A stretch of DNA of 64,000 nucleotides from JACCTI01 sp038237435 (GTDB lineage: Bacteria > Verrucomicrobiota > Verrucomicrobiia > Chthoniobacterales > UBA10450), in the NCBI GenBank assembly GCA_038237435.1, contig JBBRYT010000010.1:1-64000 (forward strand), written 5' to 3'. The first letter of the stretch is position 1. Each line of letters opens with the position of its first letter. The position numbers and the translations under genes are program-made. The notes under the pieces are model-generated. The model was not told where the DNA came from, ran no database searches, and saw only the letters and a list, made by a program, of their open reading frames with translations. Below are positions 17,794 through 27,126 of the stretch, piece after piece.

Positions 17794-18561
17794 CTAGGAG
17801 GGGTTTCGGCGATAGTCGCCGCGGCTGAAGTATTTCTCCAGCCAGACGTAGAGGCAGACAAAGAGATAGCGGCTACCCATTTCCTTCATCTTCAACTTCG
17901 TCACGCCGCTGCGCCGGTTGCGCCAGGTGATGGGAATGACGATCCAGTTGAACCCGCGCACAATCGTCTTCAGCGGCAGTTCCACGGTCAGATTAAAGTG
18001 CGGCGAAATCAAAGGCCGGCAACCCTCGATGGTGGTTCGTCGATAAGCTTTGAAGGCATTGGTCGTGTCGTTCAACTTGATGGCGAAAAGTGTTTGGATA
18101 AAAAGATTAGCCAGACGATTCACTACTAGCTTTAGCCACGGGTAATCGATCACGCCGCCGCCGCGCAGGAATCGGCTACCAAAGACCGCGTCATGGCCTT
18201 GATTAAGTAGCTCCCAGTAACGGACAACGTCGCGGCAATCGTCGCTTTCATCGGCCATCATGAGGACAACGGCATCGCCGCGCATGCGATCGAATCCATA
18301 AGTGATCGCGCGCCCGAAACCATGAGGCTCTGGATTACTCAAGAGCGCCAACTCCGGGATAGTCTTAGCTAGCTCGGCTACGACTTTAGCGGTGTTATCC
18401 GAGCTGCCGTCGTCCACCACAATAATTTCGTGCGGCACTCCGCTCAAGCGCAGCTCCAGATGCAAATGCTCAATCGTTGCGGCAATGCGTCCTTCCTCAT
18501 CGCGCGCTGGAATAACAACGGAGAGTAGCTGCAAAGAAGCAGGCTTGGCCGGGCCTTCCAT
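17794..18561 (-). CDS. Family 2 glycosyltransferase
   Basis: A 255-residue GT2 enzyme with VVIPARDEEGRI at the N-terminus, EIIVVDDGSSDNTAKV near residue 45, and MMADESDD as the metal-binding motif near 100. A GSRFLRGGG segment and LNDTTNAFKAYRR follow, the pattern of polyprenyl-phosphate sugar transferases. It lies 2 bases downstream of the epimerase gene on the same strand, within a four-gene leftward operon. Confidence 0.87.
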   Translation of the reverse strand: MEGPAKPASLQLLSVVIPARDEEGRIAATIEHLHLELRLSGVPHEIIVVDDGSSDNTAKVVAELAKTIPELALLSNPEPHGFGRAITYGFDRMRGDAVVLMMADESDDCRDVVRYWELLNQGHDAVFGSRFLRGGGVIDYPWLKLVVNRLANLFIQTLFAIKLNDTTNAFKAYRRTTIEGCRPLISPHFNLTVELPLKTIVRGFNWIVIPITWRNRRSGVTKLKMKEMGSRYLFVCLYVWLEKYFSRGDYRRNPS

Positions 18562-18563
18562 AG

Positions 18564-19634
18564 TTAACGACTTAGCTCTAGCCAGCCAGGATGAGCTTCA
18601 GCGTGCTGGGCTACTTCTTCGAAAATTTCCTGGAGCGTAATAGCAGGCGACCACTCCCAGCTCTGTTGCGCGCGAGAGCTATCCATGATTATCCAGGGCA
18701 AATCCAACGGACGAGGACTAGGCTCTGCTGCGATAGTTGCTTCAAACCCGAATCGCTGGGCACACCACAGCGATAGCTCCGCCAAGGAAAAGCTATTTGT
18801 TTCGCCGCCACCGAGATTAATTGTCCGTGGATGTCCTTTGGCATCTCTAGTGTCGAGTTGCTTGTTCACGATCATCGCTAGGTCGCGCGGATGGAAGGCA
18901 TCTCGCACCTGTTGACCTTTTCCATTAAAACCAAGGTAACGCAGAGGCTTCCGCCGAAGATAGGAATTGATCCAGTAAGCAACAATGCCTTGGTCGGCGC
19001 GGCCGAACTGCCCAGCCCCGGCGATAACTCCACAGCGGTTAATCCAGACCGGCAGTCCGAGCGTTTCCGCATACTCAAGTGCGAGGACCTCGCTGGCCAG
19101 TTTAGTCGCGCCATAAAGAGAAATAGGGGCAGCCACGCTGAAGCTTTCCGTGATTCCCCTCGCGGATACGCCCTCAGGCAATGACTTATCCGCGGCCAGT
19201 TGAAATCGCTCTCTAGTAGTGGTCAGCGGCAACGCCGCTAGTTCCTTGATGGAGTAAAGGCGGCTCGTGCTAAGCAAGAGAAACCCTGCTTCTTGTTTTC
19301 GCGCTAATTCGAGCAGGTTGATTGTGCTCGTTAGGTTGTGCTCCAAGACCTGACGGCTGCTGACCTGTCCATCGACTCCAGCGAGGACGCTAGGATTAGC
19401 CGCCGCATCGATGATCCAATCCACCCGCGGCAACTCTTCCAAGTCGCTCGGGACGCGCACGTCGCCATGAACCAATGTTACGCCCAGGCGCCGAAGCTCG
19501 GCCCGATTAGTCTCGCTTCCCGCGCGAATGAAATTGTCCAATCCGACGATCTCCAAACCCGGCCGCACTTCGAGAAGCGCGCGCGCCACGCTACTCCCGA
19601 CAAAGCCGCAAGCGCCAGTGAGAAGGATCTTCAT
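18564..19634 (-). CDS. NAD-dependent epimerase, CDP-paratose 2-epimerase-like
   Basis: A 356-residue extended SDR protein. It has MKILLTGACGFVGSS for NAD binding, DNFIRAGSETNRAEL, and YGATKLASE as the catalytic Y-x3-K. The segment GQFGRADQGIVAYW followed by GKGQQVRDAFHPRDL matches the CDP-paratose 2-epimerase (tyvelose) branch rather than abequose or paratose synthases. With RfbFGH upstream, a CDP-3,6-dideoxyhexose substrate is plausible. ATG 19634 begins the Rossmann motif; the longer frame to 19844 would overlap the divergent thiamine-diphosphate enzyme gene. Confidence 0.8.
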   Translation of the reverse strand: MKILLTGACGFVGSSVARALLEVRPGLEIVGLDNFIRAGSETNRAELRRLGVTLVHGDVRVPSDLEELPRVDWIIDAAANPSVLAGVDGQVSSRQVLEHNLTSTINLLELARKQEAGFLLLSTSRLYSIKELAALPLTTTRERFQLAADKSLPEGVSARGITESFSVAAPISLYGATKLASEVLALEYAETLGLPVWINRCGVIAGAGQFGRADQGIVAYWINSYLRRKPLRYLGFNGKGQQVRDAFHPRDLAMIVNKQLDTRDAKGHPRTINLGGGETNSFSLAELSLWCAQRFGFEATIAAEPSPRPLDLPWIIMDSSRAQQSWEWSPAITLQEIFEEVAQHAEAHPGWLELSR

Positions 19635-19723
19635 TTGATTGGCGACAACATTCCCGTTGTTTGTTAGGCCGCAAGTCGCGAAAAGTAGTTGTGCCCGAGA
19701 GATTCGCGTTAAATCTATAGCCC

Positions 19724-21526
19724 ATGCCGATCCGCCTGGCCGACTACATCTTCCAAACGCTGGCCGATCGTGGTGTGCGTCATGTTTTTTTAGTAACTGG
19801 CGGCGGCGCGATGCATTTGAACGACGCCATCGCGCGCGAGCCACGGCTTCGTTACATTTGTAATCATCACGAACAAGCCAGCGCGATCGCGGCGGAAGCC
19901 TATGCGCGTGTCTCCGGCGGGATAGGTGTAGTTAATGTCACGGCCGGGCCCGGTGGAATCAACGCGCTTAATGGCGTCTTCGGTGCGTTTACCGATTCGA
20001 TACCGCTGCTTGTCCTATCGGGACAGACTAAGCGCGAGACATGCATGGCTTCTTATGATCTGCCGGGTCTGCGTCAGTTAGGTGATCAGGAAGTGGACAT
20101 TGTCTCGATGGTTAAGCCGATTACCAAATATGCGAAACTGGTACTTGATCCAAACTTGATTCGGCTTGAGCTGGAAAGGGCGCTGCATTTGGCGACGAGC
20201 GGCCGACCGGGTCCGTGCTGGCTGGATATTCCGGTCGATGTGCAATCAGCCTTGATTGAACCAGATGAGCTAGACGGTTATACGCCAGAAATAGAACCTA
20301 GCCCAACTGACCTGGCGGCAAAGTGTCAGGCAATAATCGATCGAATCCAAAAAGCCGAGCGGCCCGTCTTACTTGTAGGCACAGGAGTGCGTATAGCTGG
20401 TGCCATAGACATACTGGAGAATCTCGCAGCGCAGTTAGCTATTCCGGTAGTTACGGCTTGGATTCCGGACCTTATTACCAGCGACAACCCTCATTATTGT
20501 GGACGACAGGGCACGATTGGGACGCGGGCCGGTAACTTCGCGGTGCAGAACTCCGATCTCCTTCTTATTGTCGGTTCGCGTATGGCTATCAGGCAAGTTA
20601 GCTATAACTGGAAGAGTTTTGCGCGGCACGCTTACAAGATTCAGGTGGATGTTGACTCAGCTGAGTTAAACAAGCCCACGGGTGTCGCCAATGAGACACT
20701 CTGCTGCGAAGCAAAGACATTCCTGACTGAACTGGCCGGTCAACTGGCAGCATCCCAGTATAAGCCGGGCAGGCACCAAACGTGGCTGGGGTGGTGCCGC
20801 GAGCGCGTGCAAAAATATCCTACCGTTCTGCCAAGGCAACGCACGACTGCCAGTGGAATTAACCCTTACTATTTTGTCGAAGCTCTTTTTGAACAACTAG
20901 TAGAAGGCGATGTAGTAGCCTGCGGCGATGCGACTGCATGTATTACGTCGTTTCAAGCGGCGAGAGTAAAACCAAAACAACAAGTCTTCAGTAACTCGGG
21001 CTGCGCTTCCATGGGCTATGACCTACCCGCGGCCATCGGCGCGGCAGTGGCGCGTGAGGGCAAACGGGTAATCTGTCTGGCTGGTGACGGTAGTGTCATG
21101 ATGAATTTGCAGGAGCTACAAACCGTGGCGCACTACAAGCTACCGATCGTCATCTTCGTCTTGAACAATAACGGTTATCTTTCCATTCGTAGTACGCAGA
21201 GTGCCTTCTTCGGCAGACTCATGGGCGAAAGTCCGGAAAGCGGAGTCTCGTTCCCGGATTTTTCGAAACTTGCTGAAGCCCACGGCCTGCCGGCCATGCG
21301 ATTGCAGGACGATAACTTCCATGAACAAATCGCGCAGGCCTTGAGCAAAGGTGGACCTATCCTGTGCGAAGTCATGCTTGACCCAAGCCAGAGCTTTGAA
21401 CCGAAGCTCAGCTCCAGGAAGCTGCCCGATGGTCGTCTCGTGACCGCGCCGCTGGAAGACATGGCGCCGTTTCTCGATCGTGCAGAAATGCGCGCTAATA
21501 TGTTGGTGCCGCTGGTAGAAGAGTAG
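19724..21526 (+). CDS. Thiamine-diphosphate enzyme, acetolactate-synthase-like (YerE-like candidate)
   Basis: A 600-residue ThDP enzyme with the three acetolactate synthase domains. It has LVTGGGAMHLNDAI and the catalytic glutamate in NHHEQASAIAAEAYARVSG at the N-terminus, and LAGDGSVMMNLQELQTV with FVLNNNGY (GDG-NN cofactor site) near residues 450-485. The setting among CDP-dideoxyhexose genes makes a YerE-like role attractive: transfer of a two-carbon unit from pyruvate to C4 of the keto sugar, giving a branched sugar of the yersiniose type. That is inference; ordinary acetolactate synthase or another sugar-decarboxylating role is not excluded. It is divergent from the epimerase. Confidence 0.82.
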   Translation: MPIRLADYIFQTLADRGVRHVFLVTGGGAMHLNDAIAREPRLRYICNHHEQASAIAAEAYARVSGGIGVVNVTAGPGGINALNGVFGAFTDSIPLLVLSGQTKRETCMASYDLPGLRQLGDQEVDIVSMVKPITKYAKLVLDPNLIRLELERALHLATSGRPGPCWLDIPVDVQSALIEPDELDGYTPEIEPSPTDLAAKCQAIIDRIQKAERPVLLVGTGVRIAGAIDILENLAAQLAIPVVTAWIPDLITSDNPHYCGRQGTIGTRAGNFAVQNSDLLLIVGSRMAIRQVSYNWKSFARHAYKIQVDVDSAELNKPTGVANETLCCEAKTFLTELAGQLAASQYKPGRHQTWLGWCRERVQKYPTVLPRQRTTASGINPYYFVEALFEQLVEGDVVACGDATACITSFQAARVKPKQQVFSNSGCASMGYDLPAAIGAAVAREGKRVICLAGDGSVMMNLQELQTVAHYKLPIVIFVLNNNGYLSIRSTQSAFFGRLMGESPESGVSFPDFSKLAEAHGLPAMRLQDDNFHEQIAQALSKGGPILCEVMLDPSQSFEPKLSSRKLPDGRLVTAPLEDMAPFLDRAEMRANMLVPLVEE

Positions 21527-21545
21527 AACCTAACGAGACGCAGGC

Positions 21546-22745
21546 ATGCCATACAAGGAAGCGATCCGACCCTGTCCTATCTGCGGCAATCATTCCGTCG
21601 AGGTACTGCATCACCAAAGGTTTGTTCTCGCGGAAGAACACATCCTGCCGGAGTCCTACGACGTAGTTTGGTGCGGACAATGCGGCTTTGCCTATGCTGA
21701 CACTTCCGCCACGCAGGCCGATTACGATCGGTATTATGCTGAGTTTTCCAAATACGAGGATAACCAGATCTCGACCGGTGGTGGCGGTTCGGGCTGGGAT
21801 GCGAAACGGTTAGGCGAAACCGCGCGGGCTATCGCTCAGGTTTTGACTGATCGAGAGATGCGCATTGTGGATATCGGTTGCGCCAACGGAGGATTGCTCG
21901 GCGAACTGAAGAAGCTGGGTTTCAAAAATCTAGTCGGTCTGGATCCGTCTCCCGCGTGCGTTGCGCACACGCGCAACAACCATGGGGTCGAAGCTGCGAT
22001 TGGTTCCTTAGATCATTTTCCGTCGGAAATCGGGAAGTTTGATCTAGTGATCCTATCGCACGTCCTGGAACACGTCTTGAATCTGCGACCGGCAGTAGAA
22101 AAAATCTCCCAGCTTTTAGAGAAGGATAGTTCGCTCTATGTCGAGGTTCCCGATGCTTCGAGATACCACGACTTTCTTGTCGCGCCTTTCCAGGATTTCA
22201 ACACTGAGCACATCAATCACTTTAATCTCACCTCGATGAGGAATCTTTTTATTCCGCGCGGTTTCCAGGTGGAACAAACTGGCGAAAAGGTAATCGCCTC
22301 TTCTCCTGATAATCACTACCCGGCTATCTTTGGGTTCTTTCGCGCGGCGGGCGTTAGCGCGTCGCGCTCTTACGAGATCGATGGAGATTTTCGGGAAAGG
22401 CTCGTCTCATACATCGAGGCCTCTCGAAAAAAGATTGCGACAATAAGTGCGCGCCTGGAATTACTTAGTCGGGGTGGAAGTTCCATCCTCGTCTGGGGCA
22501 CTGGCCAATTAACGATGAAGTTGCTCGCGGAAAACGCGCTTCCACTCGAACGTGTAAGTGCCTTCGTCGATGGGAATCCGATCAACCAGGGGAAAACTTT
22601 GCTTGGCATTCCTATTCTCGCGCCCGATGAGATTGTCGATCGAGAAAGCCCGATTCTGATCACGACGCTTCTCCATCAGAAAGAGATCAGCTCGAGAATC
22701 AAAGAGAGTCTGAAGTTGCCCAATCCGCTTATTCTTCTGGACTGA
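21546..22745 (+). CDS. SAM-dependent methyltransferase with N-terminal zinc site
   Basis: A 399-residue protein with a zinc-type N-terminus (CPICG at residue 9 onward and CGQCG near 40), a class I SAM domain (VDIGCANGGLLGEL near 110; LSHVLEHV near 170) and a C-terminal domain with VWGTGQLTMKLL and IPILAPDEI that resembles the Methyltransf_14 half of sugar C-methyltransferases. A methyl-accepting sugar is likely but not identified. The start is 20 bases after the thiamine enzyme gene, with an ACCTAACGAG motif (21528) between them. Confidence 0.82.
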   Translation: MPYKEAIRPCPICGNHSVEVLHHQRFVLAEEHILPESYDVVWCGQCGFAYADTSATQADYDRYYAEFSKYEDNQISTGGGGSGWDAKRLGETARAIAQVLTDREMRIVDIGCANGGLLGELKKLGFKNLVGLDPSPACVAHTRNNHGVEAAIGSLDHFPSEIGKFDLVILSHVLEHVLNLRPAVEKISQLLEKDSSLYVEVPDASRYHDFLVAPFQDFNTEHINHFNLTSMRNLFIPRGFQVEQTGEKVIASSPDNHYPAIFGFFRAAGVSASRSYEIDGDFRERLVSYIEASRKKIATISARLELLSRGGSSILVWGTGQLTMKLLAENALPLERVSAFVDGNPINQGKTLLGIPILAPDEIVDRESPILITTLLHQKEISSRIKESLKLPNPLILLD

Positions 22746-22784
22746 CCATCTGGATGAAGCGTTCAGCTAACGAGAGAATGGAAA

Positions 22785-23876
22785 ATGGATAGTCGACAGC
22801 GGCTGGCGCAGCTCCTTGAAAGTGGAGGCCGCCTTACCGAGCCTTTGCTTCCCGGTCGTCTTGTTATCTACGGAGCAGGGAACTGTGGCCGCAAGGTGGC
22901 TGCTACTGCGCGAGAAGCCGGATTTGAAGTAGCTGCGTTTATTGACGCACGCCTATCAAGCTCGACCATTACGCTCGAAAGCTCGAAGGCCAAAGAACTG
23001 GCTAGTCAGGATATACCGGTCGTGGTTGGTGTCTTTAATCATGCTACCGATACGCGAGCGATTAAAGCTAACCTTCGCCAGACTGGATTTAGTCGTGTCG
23101 TTAGCTACCCGGAGTTTCATGAGCAGTTCGGTGGCTCTGACGACTTCTGGCTCACGAAGCGGAGCTACTACTCTAATCGAACCAAAGAGATCCTGGCCGG
23201 CTTCGATTCCTTCGCGGATGAACTTAGTCGTCAAGTTTATTATGACACGATAGCTTACCGATTGAACGTGGATGACAACTTCCTTCAGACTCCTGAACTA
23301 GCGAACCAATACTTGCCGTCCGATCTAGCTAAACCAATTTCGCCGATGCGCTTAATTGATGGTGGGGCTTTTAGCGGTGATACCTTGCAGTTTTTTGTGA
23401 AACGCGGATTTCGCTTCGAAGCTGTCGCCGCTTTCGAGCCAGATGCAGCTAACTATCACCTATTGGAAGAAACCGCCGCGAAGCTGGGAAATGCGCTGGG
23501 TGACGTTCGGCTCTTTCGTTATGGATTGGGCAGCGAGAACGCGACACTGAATTTTCGGGCCGGCGACAGCGCCGGCAGTGGGATCGACCAGGGCGGCGAG
23601 ACTCAGATTGAGATCGTGGCGTTGGATGAGTTTCTCCCGGATTTTGCGCCGACGTTTATCAAGTTGGATATTGAAGGGGCGGAGTCGGCCGCCTTGCGCG
23701 GGGCGGCGAAGACGATCCAGAAATTCCGTCCGCGTCTGGCCGTTTGCGCCTATCACCGGCCGGCGGATCTCTGGACGATTCCGCAGCTCATCCGTGAATT
23801 GGAGCCGGGTTATCGTCTGTCCTTGCGCTACCACCAGTGGAACGGATTCGATTTGGTGGTCTACGCGGGAGAGTGA
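22785..23876 (+). CDS. FkbM-family methyltransferase
   Basis: A 363-residue protein. The N-terminal half (about residues 20-110) is a Rossmann-like segment with LVIYGAGNCGRKVA. The C-terminal half (about 185-360) is an FkbM methyltransferase domain with LIDGGAFSGDTLQFF, AAFEPDAANYHLLEE and FIKLDIEGAESAALRGA. Such proteins O-methylate sugars in surface polysaccharides and natural products. It stands in the rightward polysaccharide operon, between two other sugar-modifying genes. Confidence 0.85.
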   Translation: MDSRQRLAQLLESGGRLTEPLLPGRLVIYGAGNCGRKVAATAREAGFEVAAFIDARLSSSTITLESSKAKELASQDIPVVVGVFNHATDTRAIKANLRQTGFSRVVSYPEFHEQFGGSDDFWLTKRSYYSNRTKEILAGFDSFADELSRQVYYDTIAYRLNVDDNFLQTPELANQYLPSDLAKPISPMRLIDGGAFSGDTLQFFVKRGFRFEAVAAFEPDAANYHLLEETAAKLGNALGDVRLFRYGLGSENATLNFRAGDSAGSGIDQGGETQIEIVALDEFLPDFAPTFIKLDIEGAESAALRGAAKTIQKFRPRLAVCAYHRPADLWTIPQLIRELEPGYRLSLRYHQWNGFDLVVYAGE

Positions 23877-23953
23877 TCGGCGGGCGGGCATCGCAACTGC
23901 TGTAGGAGAGGGGCACTTCTCCACACAGCCGTCGTTTCCAGCCTGCGCCCCAC

Positions 23954-25036
23954 ATGATCCATCGCGATTTCTTCGAAGAATTATTCGTTCTCGAAATGGC
24001 CAACAACCATTGGGGTCGGTTGGCACGCGGTCTAAAAATCATCGCCGATTTTTCCAAGATCGTGCGCTTCAACAATGTCCGCGCTTCGATCAAGCTGCAG
24101 ATTCGCGATGTAAACAATTTCATCCATCGCGATTTTCGCGACCGGGAGGACATCCGTTACATCAAGAAGACGCGCCAGACGCAGATGGCCCGCGAAGAGA
24201 TCGCCACTCTGGTTAACGCTATCATCAAGGCTGGTTGCATTCCCAGCGCCACACCTTTCGACGAAGCCTCTGTCGATTTTTGTGAAGAGCTAGAGCTGCC
24301 TTTGATCAAGCTGGCTAGCTCGGATATTACCGACTGGTCATTGATCGAACGGATAGCTCGAACTAAGAAGCCGGTTATTGCTTCTTCCGGTGGCTCGTCT
24401 TTAAAAGACACAGATGACCTGGTTACCTTCTTTGGTAACCGCAACATTCCACTCGCGCTGAATCACTGTGTTTCCTTGTATCCGACGGAGGAACGGAACC
24501 TGGAGTTAAATCAAATCGACTTCCTCAAGAGCCGTTATCCTAATAACACGATCGGTCTCTCGACCCACGAGTATAAGAACTGGGAGATGAGCATGGCCAT
24601 CGCTTATGCGAAAGGCGCGCGAACTTTTGAACGTCACATCGACATCGAGAATGACAGCATCCCAGTTTCGCCTTACTGCTCGCAGCCGCACCAAGTCGAT
24701 GTCTGGTTCAAAGCTTTCCGGCAGGCCAAACGCATGTGTGGAACGCCCGGCACGATGAAGCGCCGCTGCGAAGAAGAAGAGATCAAGTATCTCGATGGAT
24801 TAGTCCGCGGCGTTTATGCCAAGCGCGATTTAAAGCTGGGCCACGCCGTGCGTGAAGGCGATGTCTACCTGGCCGTGCCACTGCAGAAGGGCCAAATTTC
24901 CTCGCGTGAACTGATGTTCGGCCAGACCCTGCTTAGAGATGTGGCGGCGGATGTGCCGATTAAGATCGACCAGATCGACAGCCCTTATGCCTACGACGAC
25001 GAGCTAAAGGAATCGATCTACACCCGGGGGCTTTAG
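23954..25036 (+). CDS. N-acetylneuraminate synthase-family enzyme (NeuB/SpsE-like)
   Basis: A 360-residue aldolase-type synthase that would condense phosphoenolpyruvate with an amino sugar to give a sialic-acid-like nonulosonate. Visible signatures are FVLEMANNHWG at the N-terminus, ATPFDEASVDF, IKLASSDITDW, PVIASSGGSS, LNHCVSLYPT, GLSTHE and the glutamate-histidine pair in ARTFERHIDIEN. A C-terminal antifreeze-like SAF region (VYAKRDLKLGHAVREGDVY) is present. No CMP-sialate synthetase or epimerase is nearby, so the exact acceptor is unknown. Confidence 0.86.
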   Translation: MIHRDFFEELFVLEMANNHWGRLARGLKIIADFSKIVRFNNVRASIKLQIRDVNNFIHRDFRDREDIRYIKKTRQTQMAREEIATLVNAIIKAGCIPSATPFDEASVDFCEELELPLIKLASSDITDWSLIERIARTKKPVIASSGGSSLKDTDDLVTFFGNRNIPLALNHCVSLYPTEERNLELNQIDFLKSRYPNNTIGLSTHEYKNWEMSMAIAYAKGARTFERHIDIENDSIPVSPYCSQPHQVDVWFKAFRQAKRMCGTPGTMKRRCEEEEIKYLDGLVRGVYAKRDLKLGHAVREGDVYLAVPLQKGQISSRELMFGQTLLRDVAADVPIKIDQIDSPYAYDDELKESIYTRGL

Positions 25037-25042
25037 ACTTTC

Positions 25043-26020
25043 ATGGCGAAGTTTAAGTTCGCCTTTCGGGCCCTACTTTCACTAGGTCTCCTTCTTTGGG
25101 TAACGCGCAAGATCAATTGGTCCGATCTTGGAGTTGTTCTTGGCAGGATAGATTGGTCATGGGCGGCGCTTGGCTTCCTTCTTAGTGGAACATTGATTAG
25201 CGGGCTCGCTTTGCGCTGGCAGATTTTTCTGCGACAACAGCAGATCGTCCTGCCGTTTGGCACCGTCTTGTCATTGACCTGGGCTGGGCAGTTCTTTAAC
25301 TCCTTTCTTCCCGGGAGTACAGGCGGAGACTTGGTCAAGATTTACGAAGTCTGTCGCTTGCACGCCGGTCGCGGCGCTGCCGCGGTCACGAGCGTGATTG
25401 TCGATCGACTTAGCGCCCTGGTCATCTTGCTGGCCTTTGCCAGCGTAGCATTTTTTCTCGAACCCGCGCCTTTGAGCGAACTCGTTAGCGGAAGATTGTC
25501 CGCCGTCAGTCTGTGGTGGCTTGGCGTCATCTTCGCTCTAGCTATCGTCGCTTTGTGGATAGTCGGGCGGGCCTTTCTCTCTCGTCCAAGGTTAAATAAG
25601 GTAAAACAAACCGTAGGAGAAACGGTTCGGAATCTCCGTCCAAATACCGCAGTCGCCGTGCTACTCGCTTTTGGCATTCATTCCCTGAATTTTCTTACTC
25701 TCTACTTCCTCGCGAAGTCGCTCGGCCTGACAGTCAGCTTCGGACAGATTCTGCTTATCATGCCAGTGGTGTTGCTCCTGCTTATGCTTCCGATCACAAT
25801 CAACGGGCATGGCTTGCGCGAGGTCTTGTTCATCGCCTACTTCACGCGACTAGGCGTGCATCTTGGCCAGGACCGCACTATTGCCTATCAGGAAGTGGCC
25901 GTGGCTCTTTCGTTGCTCATGGTAGCAAACGACCTACTGTGGAGCTTGCCGGGCGGTTTACAGTACCTTGTGCGTTTTCGAGTAACGAAAGAATTGCACT
26001 TGCTTGCGAACGCGACCTAG
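25043..26020 (+). CDS. Lysylphosphatidylglycerol-synthase-type membrane protein (UPF0104, flippase-like)
   Basis: A 325-residue integral membrane protein of the LPG_synthase_TM family. It has about eight hydrophobic helices, the family segment AGQFFNSFLPGSTGGDLVKIYEV near residues 75-97 (in two parts), RLSALVILL near 120, and INGHGLREVLF near 250. Members without the soluble synthase domain occur in polysaccharide clusters and may move lipid-linked intermediates; that role is inferred. It starts 6 bases after the NeuB-like gene. Confidence 0.82.
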   Translation: MAKFKFAFRALLSLGLLLWVTRKINWSDLGVVLGRIDWSWAALGFLLSGTLISGLALRWQIFLRQQQIVLPFGTVLSLTWAGQFFNSFLPGSTGGDLVKIYEVCRLHAGRGAAAVTSVIVDRLSALVILLAFASVAFFLEPAPLSELVSGRLSAVSLWWLGVIFALAIVALWIVGRAFLSRPRLNKVKQTVGETVRNLRPNTAVAVLLAFGIHSLNFLTLYFLAKSLGLTVSFGQILLIMPVVLLLLMLPITINGHGLREVLFIAYFTRLGVHLGQDRTIAYQEVAVALSLLMVANDLLWSLPGGLQYLVRFRVTKELHLLANAT

Positions 26021-26030
26021 AGATTAACGT

Positions 26031-27035
26031 GTGAAAAAAATTAGCGTAGTCGCAGGCTGCTATAACGAGGCCGAGAATCTCGCCGAGTTTCTTCAGCGCC
26101 TGGAAACGATCTTTCGCGCCCTGCCGCAGTATGATTACGAGATCATCGTAATCGACAACGCGTCGACCGATGATTCACCTGAAATCTTGCGACGATTTGC
26201 CGCTCACAACCCGCGCTTAAAGGTCATTCTCAATGCCCGGAACTTCGGCCACATTCGTTCGCCTTACTATGCGTTGCTGCAGGCTACAGGCGATGCCGCT
26301 CTCACTTGCGCGTCTGATCTACAGGATCCGCCGGAGTTAATCCCGCAATTCCTGGCGAAGTGGGAAGAAGGCTTCAAAGCCGTCGTGGCGGTTAAGGCTG
26401 AGACCCACGAGACGCCCGTCTTCTCCGCGATTCGTAAGACCTACTATCGTGTGATTCATCGACTGGCCGAGTTCGACATTATCGAGAACTTCACCGGCTT
26501 CGGGTTATATGACCGGCAGGTGATCGATCACTGCCGGGAGTTACACGATCCTTATCCTTACTTTCGCGGCATCATAGCCGACATTGGTTTGCCGACGGCG
26601 CGTATCCCGTTCGTCCAACCGAGCCGGAAACGCGGCCTAACGAAAAGCAACTTCTACGTCCTTTACGACCTGGCCATGCTTGGCCTGACTAATCATAGCA
26701 AAGTGCCCTTGCGGATTGCGGCGATGGCTGGCTTCGCCATGTCGTTACTTAGCTTCCTCATCGGCCTTGGTTACCTCGGCTACAAGCTACTGTTCTGGGA
26801 TCGATTCACCGTGGGAGTAGCTCCCATTGTTATCGGGCTTTTCCTTTTCTCTTCCGTGCAGCTGTTCTTCATCGGCATCGTGGGTGAATATATCGGGTCG
26901 ATTCATACCCAGGTGCTGCGCCGCCCCCTAGTGGTGGAACGGGAACGAATAAATTTCGAGGTGACAGACACGACGCCGGAATTTCCCGAGCGAGAAAAAC
27001 TGCACCGCGTTGGAATCGAACCAACAACCCAGTGA
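26031..27035 (+). CDS. Membrane family 2 glycosyltransferase (GtrB/ArnC-like), C-terminus runs into tRNA-Lys
   Basis: A 334-residue GT2 enzyme with VVAGCYNEAENL, IIVIDNASTDDSPEIL and LTCASDLQDPPEL motifs. Two C-terminal helices (about residues 232-252 and 265-290) are typical of polyprenyl-phosphate sugar transferases. It starts at GTG 26031. The last dozen residues (LHRVGIEPTTQ) are a translation of the 3' part of the tRNA-Lys gene on the opposite strand, so the normal C-terminus appears replaced where the block meets the tRNA. An incomplete motif copy lies at 26634. Confidence 0.87.
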   Translation: MKKISVVAGCYNEAENLAEFLQRLETIFRALPQYDYEIIVIDNASTDDSPEILRRFAAHNPRLKVILNARNFGHIRSPYYALLQATGDAALTCASDLQDPPELIPQFLAKWEEGFKAVVAVKAETHETPVFSAIRKTYYRVIHRLAEFDIIENFTGFGLYDRQVIDHCRELHDPYPYFRGIIADIGLPTARIPFVQPSRKRGLTKSNFYVLYDLAMLGLTNHSKVPLRIAAMAGFAMSLLSFLIGLGYLGYKLLFWDRFTVGVAPIVIGLFLFSSVQLFFIGIVGEYIGSIHTQVLRRPLVVERERINFEVTDTTPEFPEREKLHRVGIEPTTQ

Positions 27036-27073
27036 TTAAGAGTCACTTGCTCTGCCAATTGAGCTAGCGGTGC
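27001..27073 (-). tRNA. tRNA-Lys (anticodon CTT)
   Basis: The reverse strand folds as a complete cloverleaf. The 7-bp acceptor stem is GCACCGC/GCGGTGC with discriminator A, the D arm is GCTC/GAGC, and the anticodon arm is AGTGA-CTCTTAA-TCACT with anticodon CTT. The T arm is GTTGG-TTCGATT-CCAAC. CCA is not encoded. The 3' end faces the polysaccharide block and overlaps the glycosyltransferase reading frame by 35 bases. Confidence 0.95.
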
Positions 27074-27126
27074 GTCTTGTGCTTTGCGCGGGACGGAAGG
27101 TATCCATCCTCGCGCGATGCACAACT

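Noticed and set aside
19635..19844. N-terminal extension of the epimerase gene
   Set aside because: It overlaps the divergent thiamine-diphosphate enzyme start and precedes a canonical Rossmann start at ATG 19634.
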